Below are positions 17,431 to 26,153 of a DNA stretch of 64,000 nucleotides, piece after piece; the first letter of the stretch is position 1, and each line of letters opens with the position of its first letter. The stretch is from NCBI GenBank assembly GCA_963786975.1, contig CAWBBE010000011.1, positions 930,001-994,000 of the forward strand. Reading direction: 5' to 3'. A model generated the notes under the pieces. That model did not search any database. It worked only from the letters and a program-made list of their open reading frames with translations, and was not told where the DNA came from. The position numbers and the translations under genes are program-made. Source of the stretch: Palsa-506 sp963786975 (GTDB lineage Bacteria; Actinomycetota; Actinomycetes; Streptosporangiales; Streptosporangiaceae).

Positions 17431-18795
17431 TCAGCCCTCCGTTGCGATGAAGACGTTCTTGGTCTCGGTGAAGGCATCGAGCGCGTCCGGGCCCAGCTCG
17501 CGGCCGAGACCGGACTGCTTGAACCCGCCGAACGGCGTCGAGTAGCGCACCGAGGAGTGCGAGTTCACCGACAGGTTGCCGGCCTCCACCCCCCTCGCCA
17601 CCCGGATCGCGCGGCCCACGTCCTGAGTCCAGATCGACCCGGACAGGCCATAGGGCGTGCCGTTGGCGATGGCCACCGCGGCCGCCTCATCATCAAACGG
17701 GGTCACGGTCAGCACCGGCCCGAACACCTCCTCGGTGTAGGCCGGGTCGTCCATCCGGACCGGCGCGAGCACGGTCGGCGGGTACCAGTGGCCCGGGCCG
17801 TCCGGCGCGGAGCCGCGGAAGGCGACCGGCGCCCCGTCCGGCACGAAGGAGGCGACCCGGTCCCGGTGCGCGGCCGAGATCAGCGGGCCCATCTCGGTGG
17901 CCGGCAGCGCCGGGTCGCCGACCGTCACCGCCTTGACGGCCGGCTCGAGCAGCTCCATGAAGCGGTCGAGCACCGACCGCTGGACCAGGATCCGGGACCG
18001 GGAGCAGCAGTCCTGCCCGGCGTTGTCGAAAGCCGCCTGCGGCGCGGTCGCGGCCGCCCGCTCCAGGTCCGCGTCGGCGAACACGATGTTCGCGCTCTTG
18101 CCGCCGAGTTCCAGGGTGACCCGCTTCACGCGGCGCGCGCAGCCCGCCATGATGTCCCGGCCAACCTCGGTGGAGCCGGTGAACACGATCTTGCCGACGG
18201 CCGGGTGGTCGACCAGCCGCTGCCCGACGACGCTGCCCTGGCCGGGCAGCACCTGGAACACGCCCTCCGGCAGGCCGGCCGACAGCGCGAGCTCGCCGAT
18301 CCTGATCGCGGTCAGCGGCGTCATCTCGGCGGGCTTGGCGATCACGGCGTTGCCGGCCGCCAGGGCGGGCGCGAGGCCCCAGGACAGGATCGGCATCGGG
18401 AAGTTCCACGGCACGATCAGCCCGACCACGCCGATCGGCTCGCTGAACGTGACATCGAGCCCGCCGGCCACCGGGATCTGCCTGCCGCAGGCGCGCTCCG
18501 GCGCCGCGGAGTAATAGGTGAGCACGTCGCGGACCTGGCCGGCTTCCCAGCGTGCCTGGCCGACCGGGTGCCCGGCGCCCGCCACCTCCAGGCTGGCCAG
18601 TTCCGCGATGTGGGCGTCTACCGCGCTGGCGAAGTCGCGCAGCAGGCCGGCCCGGTCCGCCGGGGCGACGGCGCGCCAGGCCGCCTGCGCCGCGACGGCC
18701 CGTGCTATCGCGGCGTCCGTCTCGTCCGCGGAGGTCCGCGGCACGGTGCTGACGATCTCCTCGTTGGCTGGGTTCACGACGGTGAACTCGGACAT
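17431..18795 (-). CDS. NAD-dependent aldehyde dehydrogenase (PuuC-like)
   Basis: Oxidises aldehydes to acids. The 454 residues show the start motif PWNFPMPILSWGLAPALAAG, FTGSTEVG, the glutamate in LELGGKSANIVF and the catalytic cysteine in AGQDCCSRSRILV. The ATG at 18795 follows GGGAG; the longer open frame upstream is spurious. It lies between the ligase gene and the SDR gene, where a gamma-glutamyl-aminoaldehyde dehydrogenase would be expected. Confidence 0.93.
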   Translation of the reverse strand: MSEFTVVNPANEEIVSTVPRTSADETDAAIARAVAAQAAWRAVAPADRAGLLRDFASAVDAHIAELASLEVAGAGHPVGQARWEAGQVRDVLTYYSAAPERACGRQIPVAGGLDVTFSEPIGVVGLIVPWNFPMPILSWGLAPALAAGNAVIAKPAEMTPLTAIRIGELALSAGLPEGVFQVLPGQGSVVGQRLVDHPAVGKIVFTGSTEVGRDIMAGCARRVKRVTLELGGKSANIVFADADLERAAATAPQAAFDNAGQDCCSRSRILVQRSVLDRFMELLEPAVKAVTVGDPALPATEMGPLISAAHRDRVASFVPDGAPVAFRGSAPDGPGHWYPPTVLAPVRMDDPAYTEEVFGPVLTVTPFDDEAAAVAIANGTPYGLSGSIWTQDVGRAIRVARGVEAGNLSVNSHSSVRYSTPFGGFKQSGLGRELGPDALDAFTETKNVFIATEG

Positions 18796-18869
18796 GCGGT
18801 GGTCACTCCCTTGTGACGTGGCGGTGGTCCCGGCGGCCGTCCGGCCGCGGTCGCGGTGAGCCGGGCCGG

Positions 18870-20254
18870 TCAGAGCCGCTCGAAGCAGCGCCGCAGCTCC
18901 CAGTCGGTCACCACGGCGTCGTAGGCGGCCAGTTCGACCCGCGCGTAGTTGGCGTAGTGCTCCTGAACCTCGGTGCCGAACGCCTCGCTGGCGATCTCGC
19001 TCTTGCACCACAGCTCCAGGGCGTCGTGCAGGGTGTGCGGCACCCGCGAGCTCAGGTCCAGGTAGGCGTTGCCGTCGCAGGCAGATTCAAGCGGCAGCTC
19101 GTGATCGATGCCGTGCAGCCCGGCGGCGATCATGGCGGCTACCGCGAGGTACGGGTTCACGTCGCCGCCCGGGGTGCGGTTCTCGGCCCGCAGCGAGTGG
19201 CCGTGGCCGACCAGCCGCAGCGCGCAGGTCCGGTTGTCCACCCCCCAGCGCACCGCGGTCGGCGCGAAGCTGCCGGGCACGTAGCGCTTGTAGGAGTTGA
19301 TGTTCGGCGCATAGCAGAGCGTCAGCTCGCGCATCGCGGCCAGCTGGCCGGCCAGGAAGTGCTCGCCCAGCGCCGACAGCCCGTACGGGCCGTCCCCGGC
19401 CAGTACCGGCGTGCCATCCTCGCCGCGCAGCGAGAGATGGATGTGGCAGGAGTTGCCTTCCTTGTCGTTCGGCTTGGCCATGAACGTGATGCTCATCCCG
19501 GCCTGCGCGGCGATCTCCTTGGCGCCGGTCTTGTAGATCGAGTGGTTGTCACAGGTGGTCACCGCGTCCGCGTACCGGAACGCGATCTCATGCTGGCCGA
19601 GGTTGCACTCGCCCTTCGCTGACTCCACGTACAGGCCGGCGCCGCCCATCTCGTTCCGGATCCGGCGCAGCAGCGGCTCGATCCGGGACGTGCCGAGTAT
19701 CGAGTAGTCCACGTTGTACTGGTTCGCCGGGACGAGCCCGGTGTAGCCCTTCGCGGCGGCCTGCTCGTAGGAGTCCTGGTACACCACGAACTCAAGCTCG
19801 GTGCCGGCCATCGCCTGCCAGCCCCTGGCCGCCAGCCGGCCTGCGCCTTGAGTATCTGCCGCGGCGACGCGACGACCGGCGCCCCGTCCAGCCAGGTCAG
19901 GTCGGCGAGCGCCAGGGCAGTGGATTCGTGCCAGGGCACGTGCCGCAGCGTGCTCATGTCGGGCACCAGCACGAAGTCGCCGTAGCCGCGGGCCCAGGAC
20001 GACATCGCGTAGCCGTCGACGGTGTTCATGTCGACGTCCACCGCTAGCAGGTAGTTGCAGCCCTCCGAGTAGTTCTCCGCGACCTCGGCGAGAAAGAACT
20101 CGGCCGACAGGCGCTTGCCCTGCAGCCTGCCCTGCATGTCGGTGAACGCGAGCACGACCGTGTCGATCTCGCCCGTGCCGTAGCCGGTGCGCAGCCGCTC
20201 CAGCGTCATCATCCCGCGCCGGGGCGCGGCATCGTCACCGCCATGACCTGTCAT
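18870..20254 (-). CDS. Glutamine-synthetase-family ligase, GlnA3/GlnA4/PuuA-like (frameshifted)
   Basis: ATP-dependent ligase of the glutamine synthetase fold; relatives join glutamate to polyamines or ethanolamine. The N-terminal part starts at ATG 20254 and contains FTDMQGRLQGKRL and the beta-grasp domain. The C-terminal part, in the next frame, has GTELEFVVYQDSYEQA, NEMGGAGLYVESAKGECNLG, NSCHIHLSLR, FAPTAVRWGVDNRTCALRL and ENRTPGGDVNPYLA. The frame changes near 19838 and equals one missing C in what should be GCCCGG. All catalytic segments are present, so the gene is probably intact in the organism. It heads the minus-strand amine block after the permease. Confidence 0.88.
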
Positions 20255-20429
20255 CAAAGTCCCATCCTCGAGGCATGCCCAGCCGGCCGCACGTCCATCA
20301 TGGAGCAGGCCCGCCGGAGGCAAGCTCCCGTTATCAGCCCACCGTAGGCGCCCGGGCGTTATCCGCGCACGGGCGCCGCCTGCCCGCGACCGCCGGACCG
20401 GACAACCGCCAGACAGGCGACCGCAGGAC

Positions 20430-20474
20430 CGCGCGCCGACGGCGCCGGCCCCCCGGCGGCGCCGTCGGCGCGCG
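20430..20474 (-). terminator. 18-bp stem hairpin after the APC permease
   Basis: The arms 20430-20447 and 20457-20474 are perfect reverse complements with a 9-base loop. The hairpin lies just past the permease stop (20480) and before the ligase gene. There is no T-run, as is usual for actinobacterial terminators. It may make the permease transcript separable from the catabolic genes. The remaining intergenic bases to 20255 show nothing else. Confidence 0.6.
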
Positions 20475-20479
20475 GCTGC

Positions 20480-22009
20480 TCAGATCTCGAGTTCGCGCTC
20501 GATCGCGGCCAGTTCCTCCGGCGTGCCCTGTACCCGCGGCCCGGTGAACCAGTTACGGGCCGACACCAGCCAGTAGATGCCGGCGAAGCCGATCACCACC
20601 AGCACGGCCACGATCGCGTAGTTAAAGGTCTTGAACCCGATCGGGCCGACCTGCGGAAGCATGAACAGGATCGTGATGATCGCTACCCAGGTCACCGCGA
20701 TGATGCCGATCGGGTAACTCCACCGGCCAAGATGCCAGGGCCCGCGCTGGAAGCTGTCGCCGAGCCGCAGCCGCAGCAGGGTCGGCGTGACGTAGGCGAT
20801 GTACAGGCCGATCGTCGCGATGGAGGTGACCGCGAAGTAGGCGGCGGTGTTCCACAGGTACGGCAGGCCGAGAATGAACGCCCCGGCCGCGGCCAGCCAG
20901 ATCGCGTTGGTCGGCGTCCTGGTCCGCTTGTTCACCCGGTGCCAGAGCGCGGAGCCGGGCAGCGCGCCGTCGCGGGAGAAGGCGTAGATCATCCGGGAGT
21001 TCGCGGTCACCGAGGACATCCCGCAGAAGAGCTGGGCGCCGATAGCGATCAGCAGCAGCAGTTCGCCGCCGGTCTTCCCGACCGCGTCAACGAAGATCTG
21101 GGCCGGCGCCACATAGGCCAGAGACTCGGCGTCGTAGTGCTGGATCGCGAAGGTGACGCCGATCAGCAGCACCCAGCCGGCGAACAGCGACACGATGATC
21201 GACATCACGATGCCGCGGGGGCCGCTGCGGGTGGCGTCATGGGTTTCCTCGGTCATGTGCGCGGAGGCGTCATAGCCGGTGAACGTGTACTGCGCCAGCA
21301 GCAGGCCGATCAGGACGATGTACAGCGGGCTGACATTCAGTCCGGTCCCGTTGTTGAAATGACCGAACACGAAGCTGGCCGGCTGGTGATGCGATGGCAC
21401 GAAGGCCAGCACGCCGACGATGATCAGCACACCGGTGATGTGCCACCACACGCTGACATCGTTCAGCAGCGCCACCAGCCGGATCCCGAACTGGTTCAGC
21501 AGGCCGTGCACCAGCAGCACCGCCGCCAGGATCAGGACCGTGACCCAGTGATAGGTGGGCGTTCCGAACTGCAGGTTGAGGAACGCGTTGATGAACAGCG
21601 CGCAACCGAAATCGATGCCCGCCGTCACCGCGACCTGGCCGAGGAAGTTGAACCAGCCGGTGAACCAGGACCAGGCGGGCCCGTTCTTGCGGGCCAGCTT
21701 GGCCGACCAGTAGTACAGGCCGCCGGCGGTCGGGTAACTGGAGCACACCTCGGCCATGGCCAGGCCGACGAACAATGTCATGATCCCGACGAACGGCCAG
21801 CCCCAGACGATGACCACCGGCCCGCCGGTGAACATGCCGAAGCTGTATAGCGTCAGGCATCCGGACAGGATCGAGATGATCGTGAAGGACACCGCAAAGT
21901 TGGAGAATCCCGACATCCGCCTGCGAAGTTCCTGGGCGTAGCCGAGCTGGTGCAGGGTTGCTTCATCACTGCCGAGCGGCGCAGGGGCCGCTTGCTCGTT
22001 GACCGACAC
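20480..22009 (-). CDS. APC-family amino acid/amine permease
   Basis: Twelve-segment inner-membrane permease of 509 residues. It begins with the typical RRRMSGFSNFAVSFTIISIL and has SSYPTAGGLYYWSAKLA in segment 3 and YDASAHMTEETHDATRSGPR in the segment 6-7 region, as in GABA and polyamine/amine permeases of this superfamily. It is divergent from the FadR-type regulator and upstream of the ligase, aldehyde dehydrogenase and hydrolase genes, so it probably imports the amine degraded by them. Confidence 0.92.
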   Translation of the reverse strand: MSVNEQAAPAPLGSDEATLHQLGYAQELRRRMSGFSNFAVSFTIISILSGCLTLYSFGMFTGGPVVIVWGWPFVGIMTLFVGLAMAEVCSSYPTAGGLYYWSAKLARKNGPAWSWFTGWFNFLGQVAVTAGIDFGCALFINAFLNLQFGTPTYHWVTVLILAAVLLVHGLLNQFGIRLVALLNDVSVWWHITGVLIIVGVLAFVPSHHQPASFVFGHFNNGTGLNVSPLYIVLIGLLLAQYTFTGYDASAHMTEETHDATRSGPRGIVMSIIVSLFAGWVLLIGVTFAIQHYDAESLAYVAPAQIFVDAVGKTGGELLLLIAIGAQLFCGMSSVTANSRMIYAFSRDGALPGSALWHRVNKRTRTPTNAIWLAAAGAFILGLPYLWNTAAYFAVTSIATIGLYIAYVTPTLLRLRLGDSFQRGPWHLGRWSYPIGIIAVTWVAIITILFMLPQVGPIGFKTFNYAIVAVLVVIGFAGIYWLVSARNWFTGPRVQGTPEELAAIERELEI

Positions 22010-22347
22010 GGCATGCTCCTTGGGTCAGGGCGCCGGGCTGGGCCGGCCAAGGGAGTAACTGCCCCTAGCCGCAGCCGGTCCTTAATGGTTCAATATCAGA
22101 CCAATGATGGACAGGTCTGGAGCAAAGTCAATACCCGTGGCCGGATTGATAACTGCAGGCACTGCCGCATCGTGGGGCACGCAGGCGGCGCCGGGCCGGA
22201 GCCGGCTGACGGACGCTGCCCGGCACCGCCAGGCACCCTGGCCCGGCACGCGGGCGGCGGGGGTGGCCCGCGTGGGCCCGGTACTCGGGTGACGAGGGGG
22301 ACCCGCGTCCCGGGGGGCCGGGTGGCCTGTTCCGCCGGGCGGTCATC
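22010..22347. other. Divergent intergenic region between APC permease and FadR-type regulator
   Basis: A 338-base region without a supported gene. The permease side is AT-richer and holds the dyad annotated at 22086-22103; the half nearest the regulator (from 22180) is very G/C-rich. Promoters for both directions should lie here, but I cannot fix their -35 and -10 boxes. Confidence 0.6.
22086..22103. promoter_or_regulatory. Candidate operator of the FadR/GntR regulator
   Basis: The 18-base site TGGTTCAATATCAGACCA is symmetrical at its ends (TGGT/ACCA) and centre (ATAT), in an AT-rich island between divergent genes. FadR-subfamily regulators commonly bind TGGT-N-ACCA-like dyads. It is 77 bases upstream of the permease start. 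Binding by the adjacent regulator is inference. Confidence 0.5.
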
Positions 22348-23082
22348 GTGGTGACCACCGGGCTCGAGCTGGCCACCGTGCTGCGGCCGGTGCGGGCGGG
22401 CAACGCGTTCGAGGAGACGGTGGAGCGGCTGCTCACCGTGATCAAGCTCGGCGTGGTCGGCCCGGGGGAGAGGTTCCCGGCCGAGCGGGATCTCGCCGTC
22501 CAGCTCGGCATCAGCCGCATCACGCTCCGGGAGGCGATCCGGGAGCTGCAGCAGGCCGGCTTCGTCGAGTCCAGGCGCGGGCGCTCCGGCGGCACCTTCG
22601 TCACCTACCGGCCGCCGGCCCCCGGCCGGGGAGAGCTGCGCCGTCTCGCGCGGGAGGACGGCGGCAAGCTCACCGATGCGCTCACCTTCCGGATGGCGAT
22701 CGAGACCGGCGCCGCCCAGTTGCTGGCCCAGGACTCCGGCACTATCGCGCCGGCCCAGGTGCGGGAGGTCCTGCAGGCCCGGCTGGCCGACGTCGCCCAG
22801 GCCAGCCCGCCGGACTACCGGCGGCTGGACACGCTGTTCCACCTGTCCATCGCCGAGCTGACCGGATCGACGCTGCTCGCCGCCGCCTGCGCGGACGCCC
22901 GGCTGCGGCTGAACGACCTGCTCAACGCGATCCCGGTGCTCAAGCGGAACATCGACCACACGGCCGGGCAGCACGCCGCGATCGTGGACTCGATCCTGGC
23001 CGGCGATGCCGAGCTGGCCCGCCGGGCGGTGGCCGAGCACCTGGAGGGCACCGGCGCGCTGCTGCGCGGCTTCCTGGCCTGA
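22348..23082 (+). CDS. FadR-subfamily GntR transcriptional regulator
   Basis: Winged-helix regulator: the DNA-binding domain at about residues 20-80 includes PGERFPAERDLAVQLGISR and LREAIRELQQAGFVESRRG; an all-helical FCD effector domain follows (LTFRMAIETGAAQLLA, LFHLSIAELTGSTLL, HAAIVDSILAGDAELA). Length 244. Start codon GTG at 22348, or the next GTG at 22351. Transcribed away from the permease, so it is the likely local regulator of the amine block, with an amine or acid metabolite as ligand. Confidence 0.92.
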   Translation: MVTTGLELATVLRPVRAGNAFEETVERLLTVIKLGVVGPGERFPAERDLAVQLGISRITLREAIRELQQAGFVESRRGRSGGTFVTYRPPAPGRGELRRLAREDGGKLTDALTFRMAIETGAAQLLAQDSGTIAPAQVREVLQARLADVAQASPPDYRRLDTLFHLSIAELTGSTLLAAACADARLRLNDLLNAIPVLKRNIDHTAGQHAAIVDSILAGDAELARRAVAEHLEGTGALLRGFLA

Positions 23083-23188
23083 CCGGCCCGCGGCCGGAAG
23101 GGGCACCGGCGATGCCGGATTGGCAGAAATCCGGCCGCTGTGCAGAGTAGCCTCCGGAACGGAAGCATTCCGTCGGAGGGAGCAGAAC

Positions 23189-24100
23189 ATGCAGGTCAGG
23201 GCGAAGTTGCTGGGTAGTTGCGCGGTGGCCATGATGACCGGGGCCGCGCTCGTGCTCGGCGCCGGAGCGGCCAGCGCCTCGGCTGCTTCCGGCAGGCCCG
23301 CCTCGGCCCGGCCCGCTACCAGCCCGGCGGCGCGATCGAGGCCGGCCGTCGGCCGGATGCTGCGGGCACCCGGCCGGACCGCGCGGGCGGTCCGGGGGGT
23401 GACGTCGCTGCAGTCGTTCAACTGGTCGGGGTACGCCCAGAGCGACTCGAACGGCACCTACAAGGCCGTCCAGGACACCTGGACGGTGCCCACCGTCACC
23501 AAGCTCGCGGGCAGCCAGTACTCCTCCGACTGGGTCGGCATCGGCGGCTTCAGCGACGGCACGCTGGTGCAGGCCGGAACCGAGGCCGACAACATCGGCG
23601 GCACGCTGCACTACGACGCGTGGACCGAGATCCTGCCTGCCGCCGAGGTTGTCATCCCCGGCCTCGCCATCCATCCCGGGAACAAGATCAAGACCACCGT
23701 GGTGGAGACGTCGGCCGGCGTCTGGAAGATGACGGTGCAGGACCTCACCACCAAGAGGAGCGGCGGCCGGACCGTGCACTACAGCTCCTCCGGCGCCAGC
23801 GCCGAGGCCATCCACGAGCGGCCCTGCATCGCGGACGGCTGCACGAGCACCAGCGACCTGGCCGCGCTGGCCAAGACGACCAACGTCACGCTCGACCCCG
23901 GGGGGTTCAGCACCGCGGCCCCGGGCACCCCGGTCTACCGTGCGCTGCTGAAGCCGGCCACGGGCGCGACGCTGAACAAGATCGCCATGATCAACAATGC
24001 CGGCACGGCGGTCATTGCCGCGCCGTCCAGCGCGGACACCGACGGCGACGGCTTCACGGTCGCTTACGGAAGCAAGGCGCCGGCCCCGCCCAAGAGCTGA
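23189..24100 (+). CDS. Secreted G1-family (eqolisin-like) glutamic endopeptidase
   Basis: The 303-residue protein has an N-terminal signal peptide of about 35 residues (charged start, hydrophobic GAALVLGAGAASASA) and a Pro/Ala/Arg-rich linker. The mature beta-sandwich domain contains FNWSGYAQS, DTWTVPTV, SDWVGIGGF, LHYDAWTEILP and AEAIHERP, matching the G1 glutamic peptidase pattern with its Gln/Glu catalytic residues. It is probably active outside the cell at acid pH. The ATG at 23189 has GGAGGG at ideal distance. It stands alone between the FadR-type regulator and a repeat array. Confidence 0.87.
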   Translation: MQVRAKLLGSCAVAMMTGAALVLGAGAASASAASGRPASARPATSPAARSRPAVGRMLRAPGRTARAVRGVTSLQSFNWSGYAQSDSNGTYKAVQDTWTVPTVTKLAGSQYSSDWVGIGGFSDGTLVQAGTEADNIGGTLHYDAWTEILPAAEVVIPGLAIHPGNKIKTTVVETSAGVWKMTVQDLTTKRSGGRTVHYSSSGASAEAIHERPCIADGCTSTSDLAALAKTTNVTLDPGGFSTAAPGTPVYRALLKPATGATLNKIAMINNAGTAVIAAPSSADTDGDGFTVAYGSKAPAPPKS

Positions 24101-24107
24101 CCCCCCC

Positions 24108-24272
24108 ACCAAAACGTTAACGCCCCGGAGAAATATCAATTCCCCATCGAAATATTAACGCCGGGCGAAAATATCAATGTCCGGGCTAAATGTTGACTCC
24201 CCCGCGAAATATTGGCTCCACGGGGGAATGTTGAGCTCCGGCGAGGGGCTAACTCCGCGGCGGAAGGTAACC
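24108..24272. repeat. AT-rich degenerate tandem array, about nine 16-20 bp units
   Basis: Units at about 24108, 24125, 24144, 24163, 24183, 24201, 24220, 24240 and 24257 share a core close to GAAATATTAACGCC and each ends in a C-rich CTCC or CGCC. The last two units are the most diverged. In a genome above 70% GC these AAATATT cores are conspicuous. The array lies between convergent genes (G1 peptidase and SCO6745-like). It could be a decayed minisatellite or a clustered protein-binding array; no origin-type replication gene is nearby. Confidence 0.75.
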
Positions 24273-24317
24273 GCCGGGCCGGGCCAGTGCCCGCCGGGCC
24301 GGGCCAGTGCCCGCCGG
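24271..24317. repeat. Direct repeat, two 20-bp copies plus a partial third
   Basis: CCGCCGGGCCGGGCCAGTGC occurs at 24271-24290 and 24291-24310, followed by CCGCCGG. It ends three bases before the stop of the convergent gene at 24320. Probably a slippage repeat. Confidence 0.85.
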
Positions 24318-24319
24318 AG

Positions 24320-25201
24320 CTAGCCCGGGGCCGGCATGCCGACCGGGTTGGGATAGGGCAGCCCGGCCGCGCAGGCGCGGGCCACCGGCTGCAGCGCGGC
24401 CAGCAGTTCCGCGGCCCGGCCCGGCCCGAGCGCGGCCCACGGCCGGGCCGCGGCCCGGTCGGTGGCCTGCTCGATCGCCGCGTGCGCCGCGGCGCCCGCG
24501 GCGGTCAGCTGCCCGCCCGGCTGCAGCCAGCCCCGGGCGGCCAGCCGCCCGGCGGCCTGCTCCCAGTCCGCGTCGGCCCAGCCGCGGATGGGCTGCAGCA
24601 TCTCCCTGGACAGGTCGAGCCCGGCCCGCAGCACCAGCGCCTCGCACCCGTCGACGCCCGCGGCGACCAGCGCCGCGACGTGGCCGTCGCCGCGGTGCTC
24701 GCGCAGCACGGTGGCCGCGTGCCACAGCCTGGCCAGCGGGTCGGCGGGAACCGGCAGGGCCGCGTTCGGCGCGGCCAGTGCCCGCCCGCCGCAGTCGATC
24801 CCGTCGATCACCGCGGTAAGCAGGTCTGCGGCCGGGGCGGCCGCCGCCACCGCGGATCCGTTAATCCCGGTAAGCAGCCGGCCCAGGGCCGCCACCGCGC
24901 CGGCCGACCGCACCCGCAGCGCCTCGGACGGCGTGATCAGTTCCCAGATCGCGGGCACCGCGCGGCTCACCATCGGCGCGGCGAAGCCGAAGAAGGCCGA
25001 GGTGACCGGCACGGGGCCGGCCGGGCCGAGCGGCGCCGCGCGGCCGGCGAAATAGCCACGCCAGAACCCGCTTACCCCGGCTGCCTGATAGGCGGCGCGC
25101 GCCTCGGGCGTAAAGTATGTCACCGCGTGCACCGGCTCGAACAGGCTCCACATCCGCCTCGCGAGCTGCGGCGCGGCGCCGTCGTCCGGGCTATCGGGCA
25201 T
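24320..25201 (-). CDS. SCO6745-family protein
   Basis: A 293-residue cytosolic protein matching the actinobacterial SCO6745 (SalK-like) family: RRMWSLFEPVHAVTYFTPEAR, then FWRGYFAGRAAPLGPAG, FFGFAAPMVSRAVPAIWELI and PEEAL-like segments, and near the C-terminus a winged-helix-like region (GWADADWEQAAGRLAARGWL). The biochemical role of the family is not established. It is divergent from sufR, with 97 bases between the two starts. Confidence 0.8.
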   Translation of the reverse strand: MPDSPDDGAAPQLARRMWSLFEPVHAVTYFTPEARAAYQAAGVSGFWRGYFAGRAAPLGPAGPVPVTSAFFGFAAPMVSRAVPAIWELITPSEALRVRSAGAVAALGRLLTGINGSAVAAAAPAADLLTAVIDGIDCGGRALAAPNAALPVPADPLARLWHAATVLREHRGDGHVAALVAAGVDGCEALVLRAGLDLSREMLQPIRGWADADWEQAAGRLAARGWLQPGGQLTAAGAAAHAAIEQATDRAAARPWAALGPGRAAELLAALQPVARACAAGLPYPNPVGMPAPG

Positions 25202-25286
25202 CGTGCGCTCCTGCGCCAGATCGGGCAGGCCCGCGCCCGCCGCCCCGAATGGCGGGGCCGGATTGCGGGCGCGGAACTATTTACGG

Positions 25287-25301
25287 CACAATGATGTTGT
25301 G
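25287..25301. promoter_or_regulatory. Candidate SufR operator overlapping the sufR start codon
   Basis: CACAA-TGATG-TTGTG is a perfect 5-bp inverted repeat with a 5-base spacer, in the sufR/SCO6745 divergent region. It covers the probable GTG start at 25299. SufR proteins repress their own suf operon through inverted repeats when loaded with an Fe-S cluster, so autoregulation at this site is likely but unproven. Confidence 0.5.
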
Positions 25302-26153
25302 AAATACGTGGGACAGGCACGCATCGCGCCGCGCGGCCCCGTGGCGGGCCCCGGGCTGGATGCTGCCCGCGGCATGCCCACGGCAGCCCAGACTACGGCA
25401 AACCAGGCTACGGCGGCCCAGTCCACGGCAGCGCTGTCCGGTGCCGAGCGCGGCACCCGGGCCCGGATCGCCAGGCTGATCCTGGAGAACGGCCCGGCGA
25501 CCGCCACCGGCCTGTCCACGCGGCTGGGGCTCACCCCGGCGGCGGTCCGGCGGCACCTGGACAACCTGCTCGCCGGCGGCATGATCGAGAGCCGCACGGC
25601 GAGGACCTACGGGACCAGGGGACGCGGCCGGCCGGCCCGGCTGTTCGCGATCACCGACGCCGGGCGCAGCGCGTTCGAGCACGCCTACGACGATCTCGCC
25701 ACCAGCGCGCTGCGGTTCCTGGCCGAGCGGGCCGGGCCGGGCGCGGTGGCCGAGTTCGCCCGGCGGCAGATCGGCGACCTGGAAAACCGGTACCGCGCCG
25801 TGGTCGGCTCCGGTTCCGCCAGCGAGCGGGTACGGGCGCTGGCCGAGGCGCTGTCCGCGGACGGCTACGCGGCCTCCGCCAGCGGCGCCCCGGCGGCCGG
25901 CGGCGGCGAGCAGCTCTGCCAGCACCACTGCCCGGTGGCGCACGTGGCCGCCGAGTATCCCCAGCTCTGCGAGGCGGAGACCGAGGCATTCGGCCGCCTG
26001 CTCGGCACCCCGGTGCAGCGGCTGGCCACCATCGCGAACGGCGACGGCGTCTGCACGACGCATGTCACGGCACCGTCGCTACTTAAACCTAACCGTGACG
26101 ACCAGCGGAATCCCCGCGCCATGACCGACAAGTCCGGAGGCACCTCCGCATGA
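25299..26153 (+). CDS. sufR: Fe-S cluster-sensing regulator SufR
   Basis: DeoR/ArsR-like winged-helix repressor of the suf operon. The DNA-binding domain (about residues 45-110) includes LILENGPATATGLSTRLGLT and AAVRRHLDNLLAGGMIESR. Near residues 215-240, CQHHCPVAHVAAEYPQLCEAE supplies the cysteines expected to hold the cluster. Start: GTG 25299 gives 284 residues; a longer frame from 25203 and an ATG at 25373 are possible. The stop overlaps sufB by four bases (ATGA), making it the first gene of the operon. Confidence 0.93.
   Translation: MKYVGQARIAPRGPVAGPGLDAARGMPTAAQTTANQATAAQSTAALSGAERGTRARIARLILENGPATATGLSTRLGLTPAAVRRHLDNLLAGGMIESRTARTYGTRGRGRPARLFAITDAGRSAFEHAYDDLATSALRFLAERAGPGAVAEFARRQIGDLENRYRAVVGSGSASERVRALAEALSADGYAASASGAPAAGGGEQLCQHHCPVAHVAAEYPQLCEAETEAFGRLLGTPVQRLATIANGDGVCTTHVTAPSLLKPNRDDQRNPRAMTDKSGGTSA

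Noticed and set aside
24108..24317. CRISPR array
   Set aside because: Units are 16-20 bp, degenerate and contiguous without spacers; no cas genes nearby.
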